Assembly (NCBI RefSeq): GCF_007273535.1
Contig: NZ_RIBP01000001.1
Coordinates: forward strand, 868,001 to 932,000
Reading direction: 5' to 3'
Length of the DNA: 64,000 bases
From: Niallia circulans
Lineage (GTDB): Bacteria; Bacillota; Bacilli; Bacillales; Cytobacillaceae
The notes beneath the pieces were generated by a model. That model searched no databases. It was given only the letters and a program-made list of their open reading frames with translations, and was not told where the DNA came from. Shown piece after piece: positions 8,807-18,337 of this stretch. Position 1 is the first letter of the stretch, and each line of letters begins with the position of its first letter. Made by a program: the position numbers and the translations under genes.

Positions 8807-10021
8807 TTAACTTTTTTGTTTAACATGTAGATGTTTTCGATTAGAAATACCAACTAGGAACGAAAGCAGGAAAAATCCTGCTGCAATAAGAAATGTAGTT
8901 GTCACACCATATTCCTCTGTTATCCAGCCTAATATTACAGCGGAAATACCAAAGGCTGCATACATTATAGTGCCTCGTGCTGAAAATACTTTAGCAAGCT
9001 GTTCTTTTCTCACACTCTTTTGGACAATTGACACCTCTGCGACATCCCTTACCATTTGAGGAAACCCATATACTAAGGAAATAGCAAGAGCCAACCAAAC
9101 ATTTGATACTAATGCAAAAAACAATGTAAGCAAAGATAAACAGCATGTCGACCAGATGATATATTTTCCAAGCTGCAATTCCAATTTACCAGAAACTCTG
9201 TATACAATTAACCCGCCAACAAACATTCCCGCAAAGAAAAAAGCATTGATAACTCCCCACCAAAACTCCTGTTTATGAAGAACATCCTCCACATACACAT
9301 ATAAAATGGCAGCAATCCACACCCCATTTGCAAGGGTTTCGAGCAGACTCATTATTGTAACAGATTTTAATTGTTTAGACTTAACAATAATCAGCCAGCC
9401 TTCACTGATAGACTCCCAAACAGAAGCGTGTGACTCTTTAGGAGGTTCATCTTCTTGTTTTATAAGGAACATGAATATCGAGGAGAGGACAAATAACAGG
9501 AAAGTCAGCCAAAGCAGATAGCTTCCTTCCCAAACAACTAACAATATACTCCCAATTGGCCAAGCTATTAACTGAGTTAATTGGTCTAAAATCGCTAAAA
9601 AACTATTTGCTTTGACAAGTTCACTTTCCTTCACTAAAACAGGTACAAGCGCATTTCTAGCTGGTGTTGCGAAGCCATCCAAAAAGGAAATTATCGCAAT
9701 TAGGAAATACAAAAAAAGCAAATTATTTATATGTATAAATGGAACAAATAAGCAAAGTACAAGCAGTAATGCTGTTTTGCCACTTTGCGAAAAAAACAAA
9801 ATCCACTTCAGTTTATATTTATCTATGATGAGTGGTGCAATAAACCCACTAAATAAGGCAGTTATTGTTATTACAAAAGGTACAAAAGACATTAACGTAA
9901 CAGAACCAGTTGCTTTATATACAATTGTCGTTAAACAGACAGTATAAATAACATCTCCAAGATTAGCCAGCACTTGACCAATCCAAAGAAACCTAAAAGA
10001 ATCAATATGAAATTTTGACAT
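8807..10021 (-). CDS. MFS transporter, DHA3-type drug exporter-like
   Basis: 404 residues with about 12 hydrophobic segments and an MFS organisation; it begins FHIDSFRFLWIGQVLANLGD, the style of the DHA3 macrolide/siderophore-efflux group. The central loop (about 185-205) is charged and cytoplasmic. These proteins use the proton gradient to export drugs, peptides or siderophores; the substrate here is unknown. Start ATG has GAGGG upstream. Two short palindromes in the 253-bp upstream gap are candidate operators. Monocistronic. Confidence 0.82.
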   Translation of the reverse strand: MSKFHIDSFRFLWIGQVLANLGDVIYTVCLTTIVYKATGSVTLMSFVPFVITITALFSGFIAPLIIDKYKLKWILFFSQSGKTALLLVLCLFVPFIHINNLLFLYFLIAIISFLDGFATPARNALVPVLVKESELVKANSFLAILDQLTQLIAWPIGSILLVVWEGSYLLWLTFLLFVLSSIFMFLIKQEDEPPKESHASVWESISEGWLIIVKSKQLKSVTIMSLLETLANGVWIAAILYVYVEDVLHKQEFWWGVINAFFFAGMFVGGLIVYRVSGKLELQLGKYIIWSTCCLSLLTLFFALVSNVWLALAISLVYGFPQMVRDVAEVSIVQKSVRKEQLAKVFSARGTIMYAAFGISAVILGWITEEYGVTTTFLIAAGFFLLSFLVGISNRKHLHVKQKS

Positions 10022-10062
10022 AGATAACCCTCACTTCTTATTCATTTTTATTTATATAAGAG

Positions 10063-10114
10063 TGTAGGATTCTACATCAAATTGCCTCCTGTCAAAATAT
10101 TCTATATCTAGAAT
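10063..10114. promoter_or_regulatory. Two short palindromes upstream of the MFS gene
   Basis: TGTAG-GATT-CTACA at 10063-10076 and ATTCTA-TATC-TAGAAT at 10099-10114. Both are perfect inverted repeats with four-base spacers, 42-93 bp upstream of the MFS start, a normal place for a repressor or activator site. No regulator gene is adjacent, so the binding protein is unknown. Confidence 0.35.
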
Positions 10115-10218
10115 ACCATAAATCTTGTTACATAATAATCACTTAAATAAATTCTCCGCTTTAATCTATAACCTTAAAGAATGTTTCGATCCCTAATAAC
10201 ATCCTTAAAGTAAAAAAA

Positions 10219-10235
10219 GACAGGAAGCTCCTGCC
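10219..10235 (-). terminator. Intrinsic terminator of the small membrane gene
   Basis: GACAGGA / TCCTGCC stem with a 3-base loop and a seven-T run on the minus strand. Confidence 0.8.
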
Positions 10236-10274
10236 CTTTTATTTTGCAGTTTCAAAAACACAAATCTTCTCGCA

Positions 10275-10463
10275 TTATAGATAAGTAACGCCCATCGTTA
10301 CATACACAAACACTGAAATCGCCAGAAAACCAACAAAAAACAAAATCTTATCCCTTTTACTCCAGCTGTTCATCCAGCCCCATCTTTTCCGTTTTTTATC
10401 AAGCCAAAAAAAATCAACCACCACTGCTAAAATAACAATAAAGAATACTAAAAAACTACTCAT
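10275..10463 (-). CDS. Small two-helix membrane protein, unknown function
   Basis: 62 residues: a hydrophobic helix at about 3-20, a basic Trp-rich loop (DKKRKRWGWMNSWSKRDK) and a second helix at about 40-60. An excellent GGAGGTAAAG ribosome binding site precedes ATG at 10463, which makes the gene credible despite its length. No family recognised. It lies 55 bp after the next small gene and has its own terminator. Confidence 0.6.
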   Translation of the reverse strand: MSSFLVFFIVILAVVVDFFWLDKKRKRWGWMNSWSKRDKILFFVGFLAISVFVYVTMGVTYL

Positions 10464-10518
10464 AGTCTCTTTACCTCCTTTGTTATCTTTCTATTAGCAA
10501 TCAAAACGGAAGTTTCAG

Positions 10519-10806
10519 CTATCTGTTTTTATAAATATCTTCTGACGATAGCCATTGTGTGAAGTGTTCATACGGATAATAGGTCGTTCCTTTTAAGACT
10601 AGCTTAGGTGCTTCCGGATACTTAACTAACAGCTCTTTCACTTCTTCTGGTCGCAAGCCTAAATAAATATATAAGTCTTTTTCTTTGATTAATGTCGGAT
10701 GTCCTGACGGGCTTCCTTTTGGATTTTTGAAATTTTTTAAGCCATCGCCTATAAAATAACCAAACACTGCCAACCCTGCACCTATCCAGAAAAAATCAAT
10801 ATCCAC
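10519..10806 (-). CDS. Small membrane-anchored protein with possible HTH-like domain
   Basis: 95 residues. An N-terminal hydrophobic helix (about 5-20) is followed by a soluble domain (about 38-90) with the look of a small excisionase/MerR-like helix-turn-helix: a helix EKDLYIYLGLRPEEVKELL, then a basic hairpin KLVLKGTTYYPYEHFTQWL. Start ATG at 10806 with GGAAGGG upstream. Function unknown. Possibly cotranscribed with the small gene downstream. Confidence 0.55.
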   Translation of the reverse strand: MDIDFFWIGAGLAVFGYFIGDGLKNFKNPKGSPSGHPTLIKEKDLYIYLGLRPEEVKELLVKYPEAPKLVLKGTTYYPYEHFTQWLSSEDIYKNR

Positions 10807-10909
10807 GTTTTCAGTCCCTTCCTGCTTTTTATTTATAATTATACGATAAAATATGGCGTAAGTTTCAGTGGATTTCTATTTTTTAACATTTAATTCCTTA
10901 TTATCAGCA

Positions 10910-10950
10910 AAAAGGGTTGTTCTCCTTATTATCAGAAGAACAACCCTTTT
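10910..10950 (-). terminator. Strong intrinsic terminator after the M24 gene
   Basis: Fourteen-base perfect stem starting AAAAGGGTTG with a 13-base loop. T runs are present at both ends, so it could stop transcription in either direction; only the minus-strand M24 gene reads into it. Confidence 0.85.
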
Positions 10951-11025
10951 GTTATTTATGTAAAAGTCTATAGAAGAGCTACCCTTCTAAATTTTTATTA
11001 ACTAGGAAGCCATCCATAACTTGAT

Positions 11026-12426
11026 TTAGCTTTTCACCTTAAATGCATACTGTTTATTTAAAAGATATGGGCGCATATAGCCATTAATATTAGATAGCGG
11101 CAATACCTCTGGATTGAGATTTATTCCTAATGTTTGGATCATATATTGCCGTCTTGCTTGAATACGATCCCAAACTTCTGGATAGTGAGCAGCCAGCTCG
11201 TCTCTTAATTTTTCGTCAGCAATCGCTACACCATCCTCTGCACTAGCGCCACCATAGCCTGGGATACTTGGAATGATGTCCATTTGAAATAGCATTCCAC
11301 TTTCAACAGGAATCTCAGAGCCTGAGTAAATCGGGGATGACATCCATTCTTCACCTGCTGTTAAGTGGCCTGGATTGAGCTTCCAGCCATATTCAGCCTT
11401 CGGAATAACCTCTTCAATTAATTCATACATGTCATTGCCACTCATGCCAATCGCAATATTTTCATACCATGCGACACTTGCAGCATAATACGGTTTGGCT
11501 ACTGCTTCTAAATAGTCCTTGACCTCTACTGGAAGATCTTCCTGTGATGCGACTGCATAACCTGATCTGCTGCTAAGACCGCCTCGGAACCCTAATGTTG
11601 CGGAAAACTTATCACCAACACTGACCTTTTTCGCTCTTGGTGCTACGACTGCATTTGTAAATCTGTCGCCTGTAGCAACAATTGTCTGCACATTTGTTTG
11701 CTGGCCCCAGGCAGCCAGTTCACCAGCGAGCTCCATTTCCGATATGCCAGGTTCCAATTTATTAAGCAAATTCAGTATACGGTCTGATGCTAATGAAGCA
11801 CCAAACTCATAATGGGCAATTTCATTCGCATTCATAATAACCCGTGCACCCTCACCAGGATGAATGAATAAGGAAGTTGCATTTATTAATGAGCCTTGCT
11901 CTCCGATTGCTTCTTTAACGGCAGTAACGATAAAATATGGCACATCGTAGATTTGTTCATTATCCTCTAATACACTTGTGAACAGCTTCCATCCGGCAAT
12001 TCCAGCTTTCATTCCTTGTTTTATCCCGGCATCCTCCATCAACCCATCTAATGTTTTACTATTTCCCATTGGCTGATTAGGTAAAGAGAAATACGGTGTA
12101 TGTACTGCTTCGACTTTAATACGACTGTATTGCTGCATCCTTAACGATTCATTGCCTAACATCATATATGCCTTACCGTCTTTATGAAGAACCAATGCGG
12201 CTTCCTCAAATCTTGGTTCAAACCCTGTTAAATAGCCAAAATTCACACCATGCTCCCGGTCTGCATATATGACTAATACATCAAGCTGTTTTTCCTGCAT
12301 ACGCTTTAATATTTTCTGTTTATGTAGGTCCATTGTTTCATCATTTAAATCGACCGGCTCCATAGCTACAGATGTAGTTGGCTCAGGCACTTTTGTGTAT
12401 TCAATTGTCTTTCTTGTTGTGGTCAT
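11026..12426 (-). CDS. M24 (creatinase/prolidase-fold) protein with altered metal site
   Basis: 466 residues with a creatinase-like N-terminal domain (about 30-200; LVIYADREHGVNFGYLTGF) and a C-terminal pita-bread domain (about 205-430). True M24 metallopeptidases carry five ligands Asp, Asp, His, Glu, Glu. Here the double-Asp strand is replaced by KFSATLGFRGGLSSRSGY, the His survives in LNPGHLTAG, the first Glu region reads QMDIIP and the last reads SAEDGV. It may therefore act without metal, as creatinase does, or on an unusual substrate. Start ATG at 12426 with a GGGAG site. Monocistronic. Confidence 0.75.
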   Translation of the reverse strand: MTTTRKTIEYTKVPEPTTSVAMEPVDLNDETMDLHKQKILKRMQEKQLDVLVIYADREHGVNFGYLTGFEPRFEEAALVLHKDGKAYMMLGNESLRMQQYSRIKVEAVHTPYFSLPNQPMGNSKTLDGLMEDAGIKQGMKAGIAGWKLFTSVLEDNEQIYDVPYFIVTAVKEAIGEQGSLINATSLFIHPGEGARVIMNANEIAHYEFGASLASDRILNLLNKLEPGISEMELAGELAAWGQQTNVQTIVATGDRFTNAVVAPRAKKVSVGDKFSATLGFRGGLSSRSGYAVASQEDLPVEVKDYLEAVAKPYYAASVAWYENIAIGMSGNDMYELIEEVIPKAEYGWKLNPGHLTAGEEWMSSPIYSGSEIPVESGMLFQMDIIPSIPGYGGASAEDGVAIADEKLRDELAAHYPEVWDRIQARRQYMIQTLGINLNPEVLPLSNINGYMRPYLLNKQYAFKVKS

Positions 12427-12724
12427 AAAAATTCTCCCATCTATATTTTAAATCTATCAAAAACAACACTTGAAAGTCACTTCTTATAAAGGCAGAAAGC
12501 TTCCTCACTTTAGCCACACAAAGATTTGCTTCCCTATCATCATGGCATAGTTCTTATCATTTCGTCCAGTTGTTTGAAACCGCTATACATACTGGATATA
12601 AAAATTTATTTCTGCCAATTTTTATCCTAATCTGTACCAACACTAAAGCTGACATAATCATCACTTATTATATCCCATTCTTTTCAATTGCTTTCAAATC
12701 ATTATTTGCTAAAAAATTATAAAA

Positions 12725-12755
12725 AAACCAAGACCGTAAATAGTGGTCTTGGTTT
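12725..12755 (-). terminator. Intrinsic terminator of the arabinofuranosidase gene
   Basis: AAACCAAGACC / GGTCTTGGTTT perfect stem with a T run on the minus strand. I see nothing else in the 377-bp gap 12427-12803 apart from AT-rich promoter-like sequence for the M24 gene. Confidence 0.85.
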
Positions 12756-12803
12756 TCTAATTCGGTGTTCATATAAATATAATTTGTAGCTTATGCTAAC
12801 AGG

Positions 12804-15800
12804 TTATTTCCTCATCAACACAAGCACACTAACAGAATTAGCAGCTAATGGAACAACCGCTCCATTGTCCTCTAGGTTAATTTTCGTTTCTACTGGAACA
12901 ATTTGCTCGGCATTCTTTTTATTAACATTCGGAGTATGCACAAGGGAATCGTCTCCTGTAACTGTTATCATTAGGCCGTCTGTATCTACTGGAAGGTCTT
13001 TTAATTCAAGCTTCGTTTCTTTTTCAAATGGATCTGCATTTACTAGCTTCACGTATACATGATTATCGTCTTTTGTAACGGAGTGGAAGATGTCTCGGTT
13101 ATAGGCTTCTAATTTGTAATCAAGTACTTTACTTGTGAAGCTTCCATCTGTGTAGGAACAAATGAGACGATCTCCTTTACTGCCGCCATAATTGACTGTT
13201 ATCGTGTAAGCCGTATTTTCAGCTAGCTCTTCGTAGCAGCTTGCACGTAAATTGCCTGCAGCAGTGCTTGATGAATAGTCGCCAAGCATATAGCCTTCTA
13301 TTCCTTGCTTATGAACCTTAACACCTGTTGCATTACCATCATAGCCGATTGCATATTCGATAACATCTTTTGTTTCTGGTGATATATCAGTCAAGCCGAC
13401 ACCAACAAAGATACCGTCATTACCGGAAACCTTTGCGGCAACAACCTCTACTTTATAGTTAGTCCAAGCTTGATTATTTATATATAAACCGTTAAGCCCA
13501 CCGTTTTGTGGCTGTAATACTAGACCTCTGTCTTTATCAAGTGAGTATCCTGCTGAGCCAGGAATGATTTCCCAGTCTGGAAGCAAGTCTCGGCTGAAGT
13601 CCTGTTCAAACAATACCTCACCATTGACGTTACTTATAACCTTCACTGATTTCACTTCAACCTCTGCATTACCTGCTGCTATTTCAATCCCACCCTTTGG
13701 TGCAAGCTCAGTCAATGTCCCGTTTTGATAGGAAGAAAAAGAAGTTCCTAAAAGCTTCGTGCCAAGATATTTTCCAAACAGCTTCTGCACATAGTAATTT
13801 GGTGTGTACCAAACTGTTTCATCGTCAAACCAAATCAAATCAGGTGTCCAGCGGTACGTTCCGTCTGTTAGTACTTTATTGAATAGCGGTGCATATGCGA
13901 CTAAACGAACGACATCTGAATTCCTTTCAAATCCGGTCATAACAGCAGCTTCTGCAATCGCACCAGCAAGTGTATTTTTATCTGTTGAAGCAAATTCACC
14001 GACAAACACTTTAGAAATTTCCGTTTCGTTAATACTTCCGTCTTGTTGATATGCTCTGAAGTAATAATTATATCTGTCTGCATTGTTCAACAAATACTCA
14101 TTTGAACGATAATAATGCTCATCAGCAATGGTATCCATGTAATGGGGCTGCTTTTCATACCATGTAATATTTTCTTCTGTTTCGTTCTTGCCGTCTGTAA
14201 AGGTCACTGTTGCTTCTTCTGTCAGGTTGCCGCTAAGGAATTTCCACCCTTCTTGGTAGGCATCATCGTCTGCTTGAGCACCAACCGTTGAAATGATTTG
14301 CAAGTGATGGTTTGGATAATTAGTTTTCATATATTGATCGATGGCTGCTTTAAAATATTCAAAGTTCGCAAAAAACTCTGTACCCCAGTTTTCATTTCCA
14401 ACACCTAAATACGGGAGCTCGAATGGTGCTTCATGGCCCATTTGCTTGCGTAATACAGCCCATTCGTTTTCTTGAAAATCTGTGCTTATCGCAAAATCGA
14501 TTAAATCTGTAAAGCTCTTAACATAATAATCTCTCAGCTCTCCGCCAGCAGGATGGACATAATCAGATCGGGCCTGACAAAGCACTCCACACGCCATAAC
14601 AGGCAATGGAATGGCGTGTAAATCCTCTGCCAGCTGGAAATATTCCATATAGCCTAACCCCATTGTCATCATATAGCCCCAAACATTAAAGTTTTCCTTG
14701 CGCAGCTCAACAGCGCCAACAGAGTCCTTCCATTCATACACATTGTCCCAAATATAAGAGCCCTCTGAAATACAGCCACCAGGGAAGCGCAAAAAGGTTG
14801 GGTGCAACTCGATAAGTGCATTCACCAAGTCCTTCCGTAAGCGATAGTTCGGATTTCCTTTATAGTTTGCGTGAGCCGTCTCAGATCTCACTTCCTCACC
14901 TGCTCCCCAAACATCCTGCGGCATCAAGGAGACCATATCGATGGAAATTTCACCATTAAAAGATAACACAAGCTGTCCTAATACTGTTTCAGTACCAGTT
15001 AGTACATTGGAGTGAACACCATATTTCTCCCATTTATTTGTTGCATTAACCTCAACAGTTACAGCGTTGCTGATTGTTGTGCCGTTTGTATCCTGAAGCT
15101 GTACAGTAATTGTTCCAGCTTTGTTTGCTTTCGCCCAAACCGTAAAATGGTAATACTCACCTTCTTTAATAAACATCGCACAATGATTGTTGGAATCGGT
15201 GAAGCCTTTATTAATAAGAGTGCTGCCATGTGGGACTGTAATATAATGAGAATTTACATCTTCATCTGTGATTCCAAAAAACTCATTCAAGCCTCCTGTG
15301 TTGTTAACTGTTACAGAATCAGTATCTCCAAACCAAGCATGAAGCGGCTTTCGGTTTCTTCCTGTCGAGCACCCGCAAGCTCCAGAATGGTGTGAATATG
15401 TATCGAATACGAAGGATTCAAAGGAGCGGTTTTGAACTAGCTCTGCATAAATCCCGCCGTCTGCAGCATTATTAATATCTTCATAGAAAAGACCGTACAT
15501 TGTTTTGCTTATATCTAAAACCTCGTCTCCTCCGTCAATCGTTAGTAAATGTGATGGAATACCTTCAGGCAGGACAGTCAGCGGAAACTCCTTTTCTGCG
15601 GTGTCATGCCCTTTTCTTAAGATTGCCGTCAATGTAACTCCAATTGGCTTATCCATTTTCCCAACTGTGCCTTCATTTGAAAGTGCTGTGGAGTCACTGG
15701 ATTTCCAAGTGACAGCCACGTTTCCGCCCATTAAGGAATCTGGAAGGGTAACATTCTGTGAAACAACCGTGATTGGAAATGTTAAATACTTGTCTTTAGC

Positions 15801-16550
15801 AAGCTCAACAATTTCTGCATCTGTAAGGGACTCACACATAACTTCAATTACTTCATCCTGTGTCAGACCAGCTTTATAAATACGAAAATCAGAGACAGAG
15901 CCGTTAAAGTCAGCATCTGCTTCAAATTGTGACTTACCGATAAAATTATTGCTGTAGTTGTCCGAATAAGAAAAAGTTTCGAACCAACTGCGCAATTTAG
16001 CATATGTGCCACTTGACGTTTGGCTGATTGAGCCGTCTGCGACAACTTCACCATTGACATAAATAACAGGTCCTGCACTGCTTAGCTTTCCACCTTCTGT
16101 ACCGCGAACACTCATCGCAACATGAAGCCATTCACCTGCAGAGTAAGTTCTGCCTGCATCAGCGATAAGGTCTGAGCCAGAAAAACAATTCCCTCTGAAA
16201 TTCCTTGTTAGAAATAGGTACGGTCCTGTTTCGCCTTTTCCAAAATCAAAAATCCGCTCCCAAACATTTGAGCCTTTGCCTAAATAAAGCCATGTGCTGA
16301 CAGTCATGCCTGTATTATCATTAATATCCGCAAAAATACCTGCAGGTAAGCTTAAATAAGATGTACCAGATTGACCACCTGACAGTGTAACAGCAGACCT
16401 CGCGTCAATTGCTTCTATTACAGGTGGTACTGTTCCTTCAGCAGTTGCTTGATTGCCATTATTGGAACAATCTTTTCCTATATTATTCGGATCATTAAAT
16501 GGATATTGAGCAATGATTAGTTCTTGCAGTGAATTGCTGTTTCGATTCAT
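12804..16550 (-). CDS. GH51 alpha-L-arabinofuranosidase, large multidomain
   Basis: Removes terminal alpha-L-arabinofuranosyl groups from arabinan or arabinoxylan fragments. 1248 residues. Order: LamG/concanavalin-like domain (about 10-235), bacterial Ig-like segment (about 245-328), GH51 module from about 335 with an inserted beta-sandwich of CBM type (about 430-545), TIM barrel with acid/base Glu720 in GVGNENWG and nucleophile Glu852 in VFVGEF, and a C-terminal beta region into which a second concanavalin-like domain (about 975-1160) is inserted. Ordinary GH51 enzymes are near 500 residues. There is no signal peptide, so it probably acts inside the cell despite its binding domains. AAGGAG precedes ATG at 16550. 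A cre site lies 24 bp upstream, implying CcpA repression. Confidence 0.88.
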   Translation of the reverse strand: MNRNSNSLQELIIAQYPFNDPNNIGKDCSNNGNQATAEGTVPPVIEAIDARSAVTLSGGQSGTSYLSLPAGIFADINDNTGMTVSTWLYLGKGSNVWERIFDFGKGETGPYLFLTRNFRGNCFSGSDLIADAGRTYSAGEWLHVAMSVRGTEGGKLSSAGPVIYVNGEVVADGSISQTSSGTYAKLRSWFETFSYSDNYSNNFIGKSQFEADADFNGSVSDFRIYKAGLTQDEVIEVMCESLTDAEIVELAKDKYLTFPITVVSQNVTLPDSLMGGNVAVTWKSSDSTALSNEGTVGKMDKPIGVTLTAILRKGHDTAEKEFPLTVLPEGIPSHLLTIDGGDEVLDISKTMYGLFYEDINNAADGGIYAELVQNRSFESFVFDTYSHHSGACGCSTGRNRKPLHAWFGDTDSVTVNNTGGLNEFFGITDEDVNSHYITVPHGSTLINKGFTDSNNHCAMFIKEGEYYHFTVWAKANKAGTITVQLQDTNGTTISNAVTVEVNATNKWEKYGVHSNVLTGTETVLGQLVLSFNGEISIDMVSLMPQDVWGAGEEVRSETAHANYKGNPNYRLRKDLVNALIELHPTFLRFPGGCISEGSYIWDNVYEWKDSVGAVELRKENFNVWGYMMTMGLGYMEYFQLAEDLHAIPLPVMACGVLCQARSDYVHPAGGELRDYYVKSFTDLIDFAISTDFQENEWAVLRKQMGHEAPFELPYLGVGNENWGTEFFANFEYFKAAIDQYMKTNYPNHHLQIISTVGAQADDDAYQEGWKFLSGNLTEEATVTFTDGKNETEENITWYEKQPHYMDTIADEHYYRSNEYLLNNADRYNYYFRAYQQDGSINETEISKVFVGEFASTDKNTLAGAIAEAAVMTGFERNSDVVRLVAYAPLFNKVLTDGTYRWTPDLIWFDDETVWYTPNYYVQKLFGKYLGTKLLGTSFSSYQNGTLTELAPKGGIEIAAGNAEVEVKSVKVISNVNGEVLFEQDFSRDLLPDWEIIPGSAGYSLDKDRGLVLQPQNGGLNGLYINNQAWTNYKVEVVAAKVSGNDGIFVGVGLTDISPETKDVIEYAIGYDGNATGVKVHKQGIEGYMLGDYSSSTAAGNLRASCYEELAENTAYTITVNYGGSKGDRLICSYTDGSFTSKVLDYKLEAYNRDIFHSVTKDDNHVYVKLVNADPFEKETKLELKDLPVDTDGLMITVTGDDSLVHTPNVNKKNAEQIVPVETKINLEDNGAVVPLAANSVSVLVLMRK

Positions 16551-16573
16551 TTGTATTCTCCTTATTAGAAAAT

Positions 16574-16587
16574 TTTAAGCGCTTACT
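16574..16587 (-). promoter_or_regulatory. cre site (CcpA operator) before the arabinofuranosidase gene
   Basis: Minus strand AGTAAGCGCTTAAA matches the cre consensus TGWAANCGNTNWCA at all but two positions and has the palindromic core TAAGCGCTTA. It sits between the ribosome binding site region and the likely promoter, where CcpA would block elongation. Confidence 0.75.
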
Positions 16588-16727
16588 TAATCACCTAACT
16601 TGTATGCACCACACAATAAAAATACCAAACTTATACTTACAACTATTATAATATTGAACAACCATTTTTCCAATGATTATTTATAGAAATTTCCTATAAA
16701 TCACATTATTCTATTCTAAAAAAATAA

Positions 16728-16754
16728 GGTATCGGTTTTAGTAGCACCGATACC
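16728..16754 (-). terminator. Intrinsic terminator of the HemD-family gene
   Basis: GGTATCGGT / ACCGATACC perfect stem with a T run on the minus strand. Confidence 0.85.
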
Positions 16755-16770
16755 TCCATCTATTTATAAT

Positions 16771-17586
16771 TTATACTCTACTTTTTTCAACATAACGAGA
16801 AAGCTCAATGATCATCGCACCCATACGCTCAAGCTCTGGCACAACAATTCGGTCAATCCCTTCCTCTGATAAAGCCTCTGCCGTCACTTTTCCGACTGCA
16901 ACTGCTAGTGTATTGCTTTGAAATGCATGCAAAATTTCTGACGTTATTCCCTTTTCTTTAGCAAATGTAAATAAGGATCTTGCTTGAATGGCGCTTGTAA
17001 AGCAAACCGCATCCACTTTCTCTTCTTTGATTTCGTCAAATAGTGTTTGAACAGCATCCCATTCTGGAGCAATATGCTGATAAGGCAGGATAGTTTGAAC
17101 ACTTGCTCCTTTGCCCTCTAAAAACTCAATCAGCTTAGGAGCTGTTTCACCATGTAGCTGTACAAGCACTCTTTTCCCAGCAAAATCAACGTCTTCAAGA
17201 GCACGTATCAGCCCTCTCGTTGAGCCATCTTCATCCAATACATCTGGTTCAATGTTTATTTTTTTGAGGAAGTTTTTCGTTTTATATCCTCTTATTGCCA
17301 CATTTGCGTTGTGTATTTGCTTAAGGTAGGCTGCTTTTACTCCAAGTTTATCAGCGATGTTCACTAATGTTTCTGTTCCGATTCCTGTCGTAAAGATTAC
17401 CCAGTCCGCACCTTCCTCCACAAACTTAATTAGTTCTGGCTCAACCTCCTTCTCTGCCAAAAACACCGTGCCTTGCAGTGAACGAACAACCGGAATACCT
17501 CCTTGATTCTCTATCAATTTGCTGATTTCATCTGTTTTGCGAGAAGCTCCAATTGCAACGCGTTTTCCTTCTAAGCCTTTACCCAT
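16771..17586 (-). CDS. Uroporphyrinogen-III synthase (HemD) family protein
   Basis: 271 residues with the two alternating Rossmann-like domains of uroporphyrinogen-III synthase, which cyclises hydroxymethylbilane with ring-D inversion in haem/sirohaem synthesis. Typical stretches are DWVIFTTGIGTETL (about 81-94), KRVLVQLHGETAPKL (about 138-152) and DAVCFTSAIQARSLF (about 192-206). HemD is poorly conserved and some relatives are regulatory or adaptor proteins. Here the gene stands alone, outside any haem operon, so it may be a second copy rather than the main HemD. AGGTAAC precedes ATG at 17586. Confidence 0.75.
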   Translation of the reverse strand: MGKGLEGKRVAIGASRKTDEISKLIENQGGIPVVRSLQGTVFLAEKEVEPELIKFVEEGADWVIFTTGIGTETLVNIADKLGVKAAYLKQIHNANVAIRGYKTKNFLKKINIEPDVLDEDGSTRGLIRALEDVDFAGKRVLVQLHGETAPKLIEFLEGKGASVQTILPYQHIAPEWDAVQTLFDEIKEEKVDAVCFTSAIQARSLFTFAKEKGITSEILHAFQSNTLAVAVGKVTAEALSEEGIDRIVVPELERMGAMIIELSRYVEKSRV

Positions 17587-17731
17587 TCTGTTACCTCATT
17601 TCATAACACATAATTGTTTAGTCTGTTACTTTTCTTCACATATACCTTCTATTATACTAGCAGACCGTCTTAAATTGGTAATATATTATGCAATATTCTA
17701 TTAATTTTGAAGTTAAAGTAGTACAAAAAAA

Positions 17732-17759
17732 AGCCATATAGTGTCACACTATAATGGCT
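17732..17759 (-). terminator. Intrinsic terminator of the yfmQ-like gene
   Basis: Thirteen-base stem (AGCCATATAGTGT side) with one bulged base; a long T run follows on the minus strand. Confidence 0.8.
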
Positions 17760-17778
17760 CTTCTGTTCATTATATTTA

Positions 17779-18216
17779 TTAAGCTTTGTTCATTTTGTCG
17801 AGATCAAGCTCAAATGGGTATGTGCTATATACGACGATTTTGTTTTTATATTGCTTTACGACATCTATTCTGTCCTTATAACTCGAAAGCAGCAGCTTCC
17901 ACTCTTTTTTGCCTGTTTTCGTATGAATTGTTAGAGAATAATCGGCATTTTCCGGATGTAGATAGCTGTCTTCACTTCCTGGGTACAGGCTGTATTTTTC
18001 TCTGACAATCGCTTGATTAAAATGGCTTAAAATATCGGCTTTCGTATCACCTTCGATTTTTTTGCCATTGAATACAATATCTGTATGATCATTAGAAAGC
18101 TTCATATGCAACTTATACTTTCCAAGCAGCCACTCCACAGCGCCTGTTGGCAAGCATGTCATTAAAACCTTAACAATACAAAATAGAACTAATGCTATGA
18201 TGGAAATCCAAGTCAT
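17779..18216 (-). CDS. YfmQ family protein
   Basis: 145 residues that resemble Bacillus subtilis YfmQ in length and in the start TWISIIALVLFCIVKVLMTC, a single N-terminal membrane helix (about 3-20), followed by a soluble extracytoplasmic-type domain with YSLYPGSEDSYLHPENADY (about 76-94) and VDVVKQYKNKIVVYS-like end. Function is unknown. A GGAG site precedes ATG. Monocistronic, with a terminator directly downstream. Family call is from memory of YfmQ. Confidence 0.65.
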   Translation of the reverse strand: MTWISIIALVLFCIVKVLMTCLPTGAVEWLLGKYKLHMKLSNDHTDIVFNGKKIEGDTKADILSHFNQAIVREKYSLYPGSEDSYLHPENADYSLTIHTKTGKKEWKLLLSSYKDRIDVVKQYKNKIVVYSTYPFELDLDKMNKA

Positions 18217-18337
18217 AAATGCTCACTCCAATATTAAAATCACATCATGATAATTATATCACATTCCTATCATACTGGATTTCCTACAAAAGTTAACCAT
18301 CCAATTAAGGTATTTATTGACCATCCAATTTCGCATA

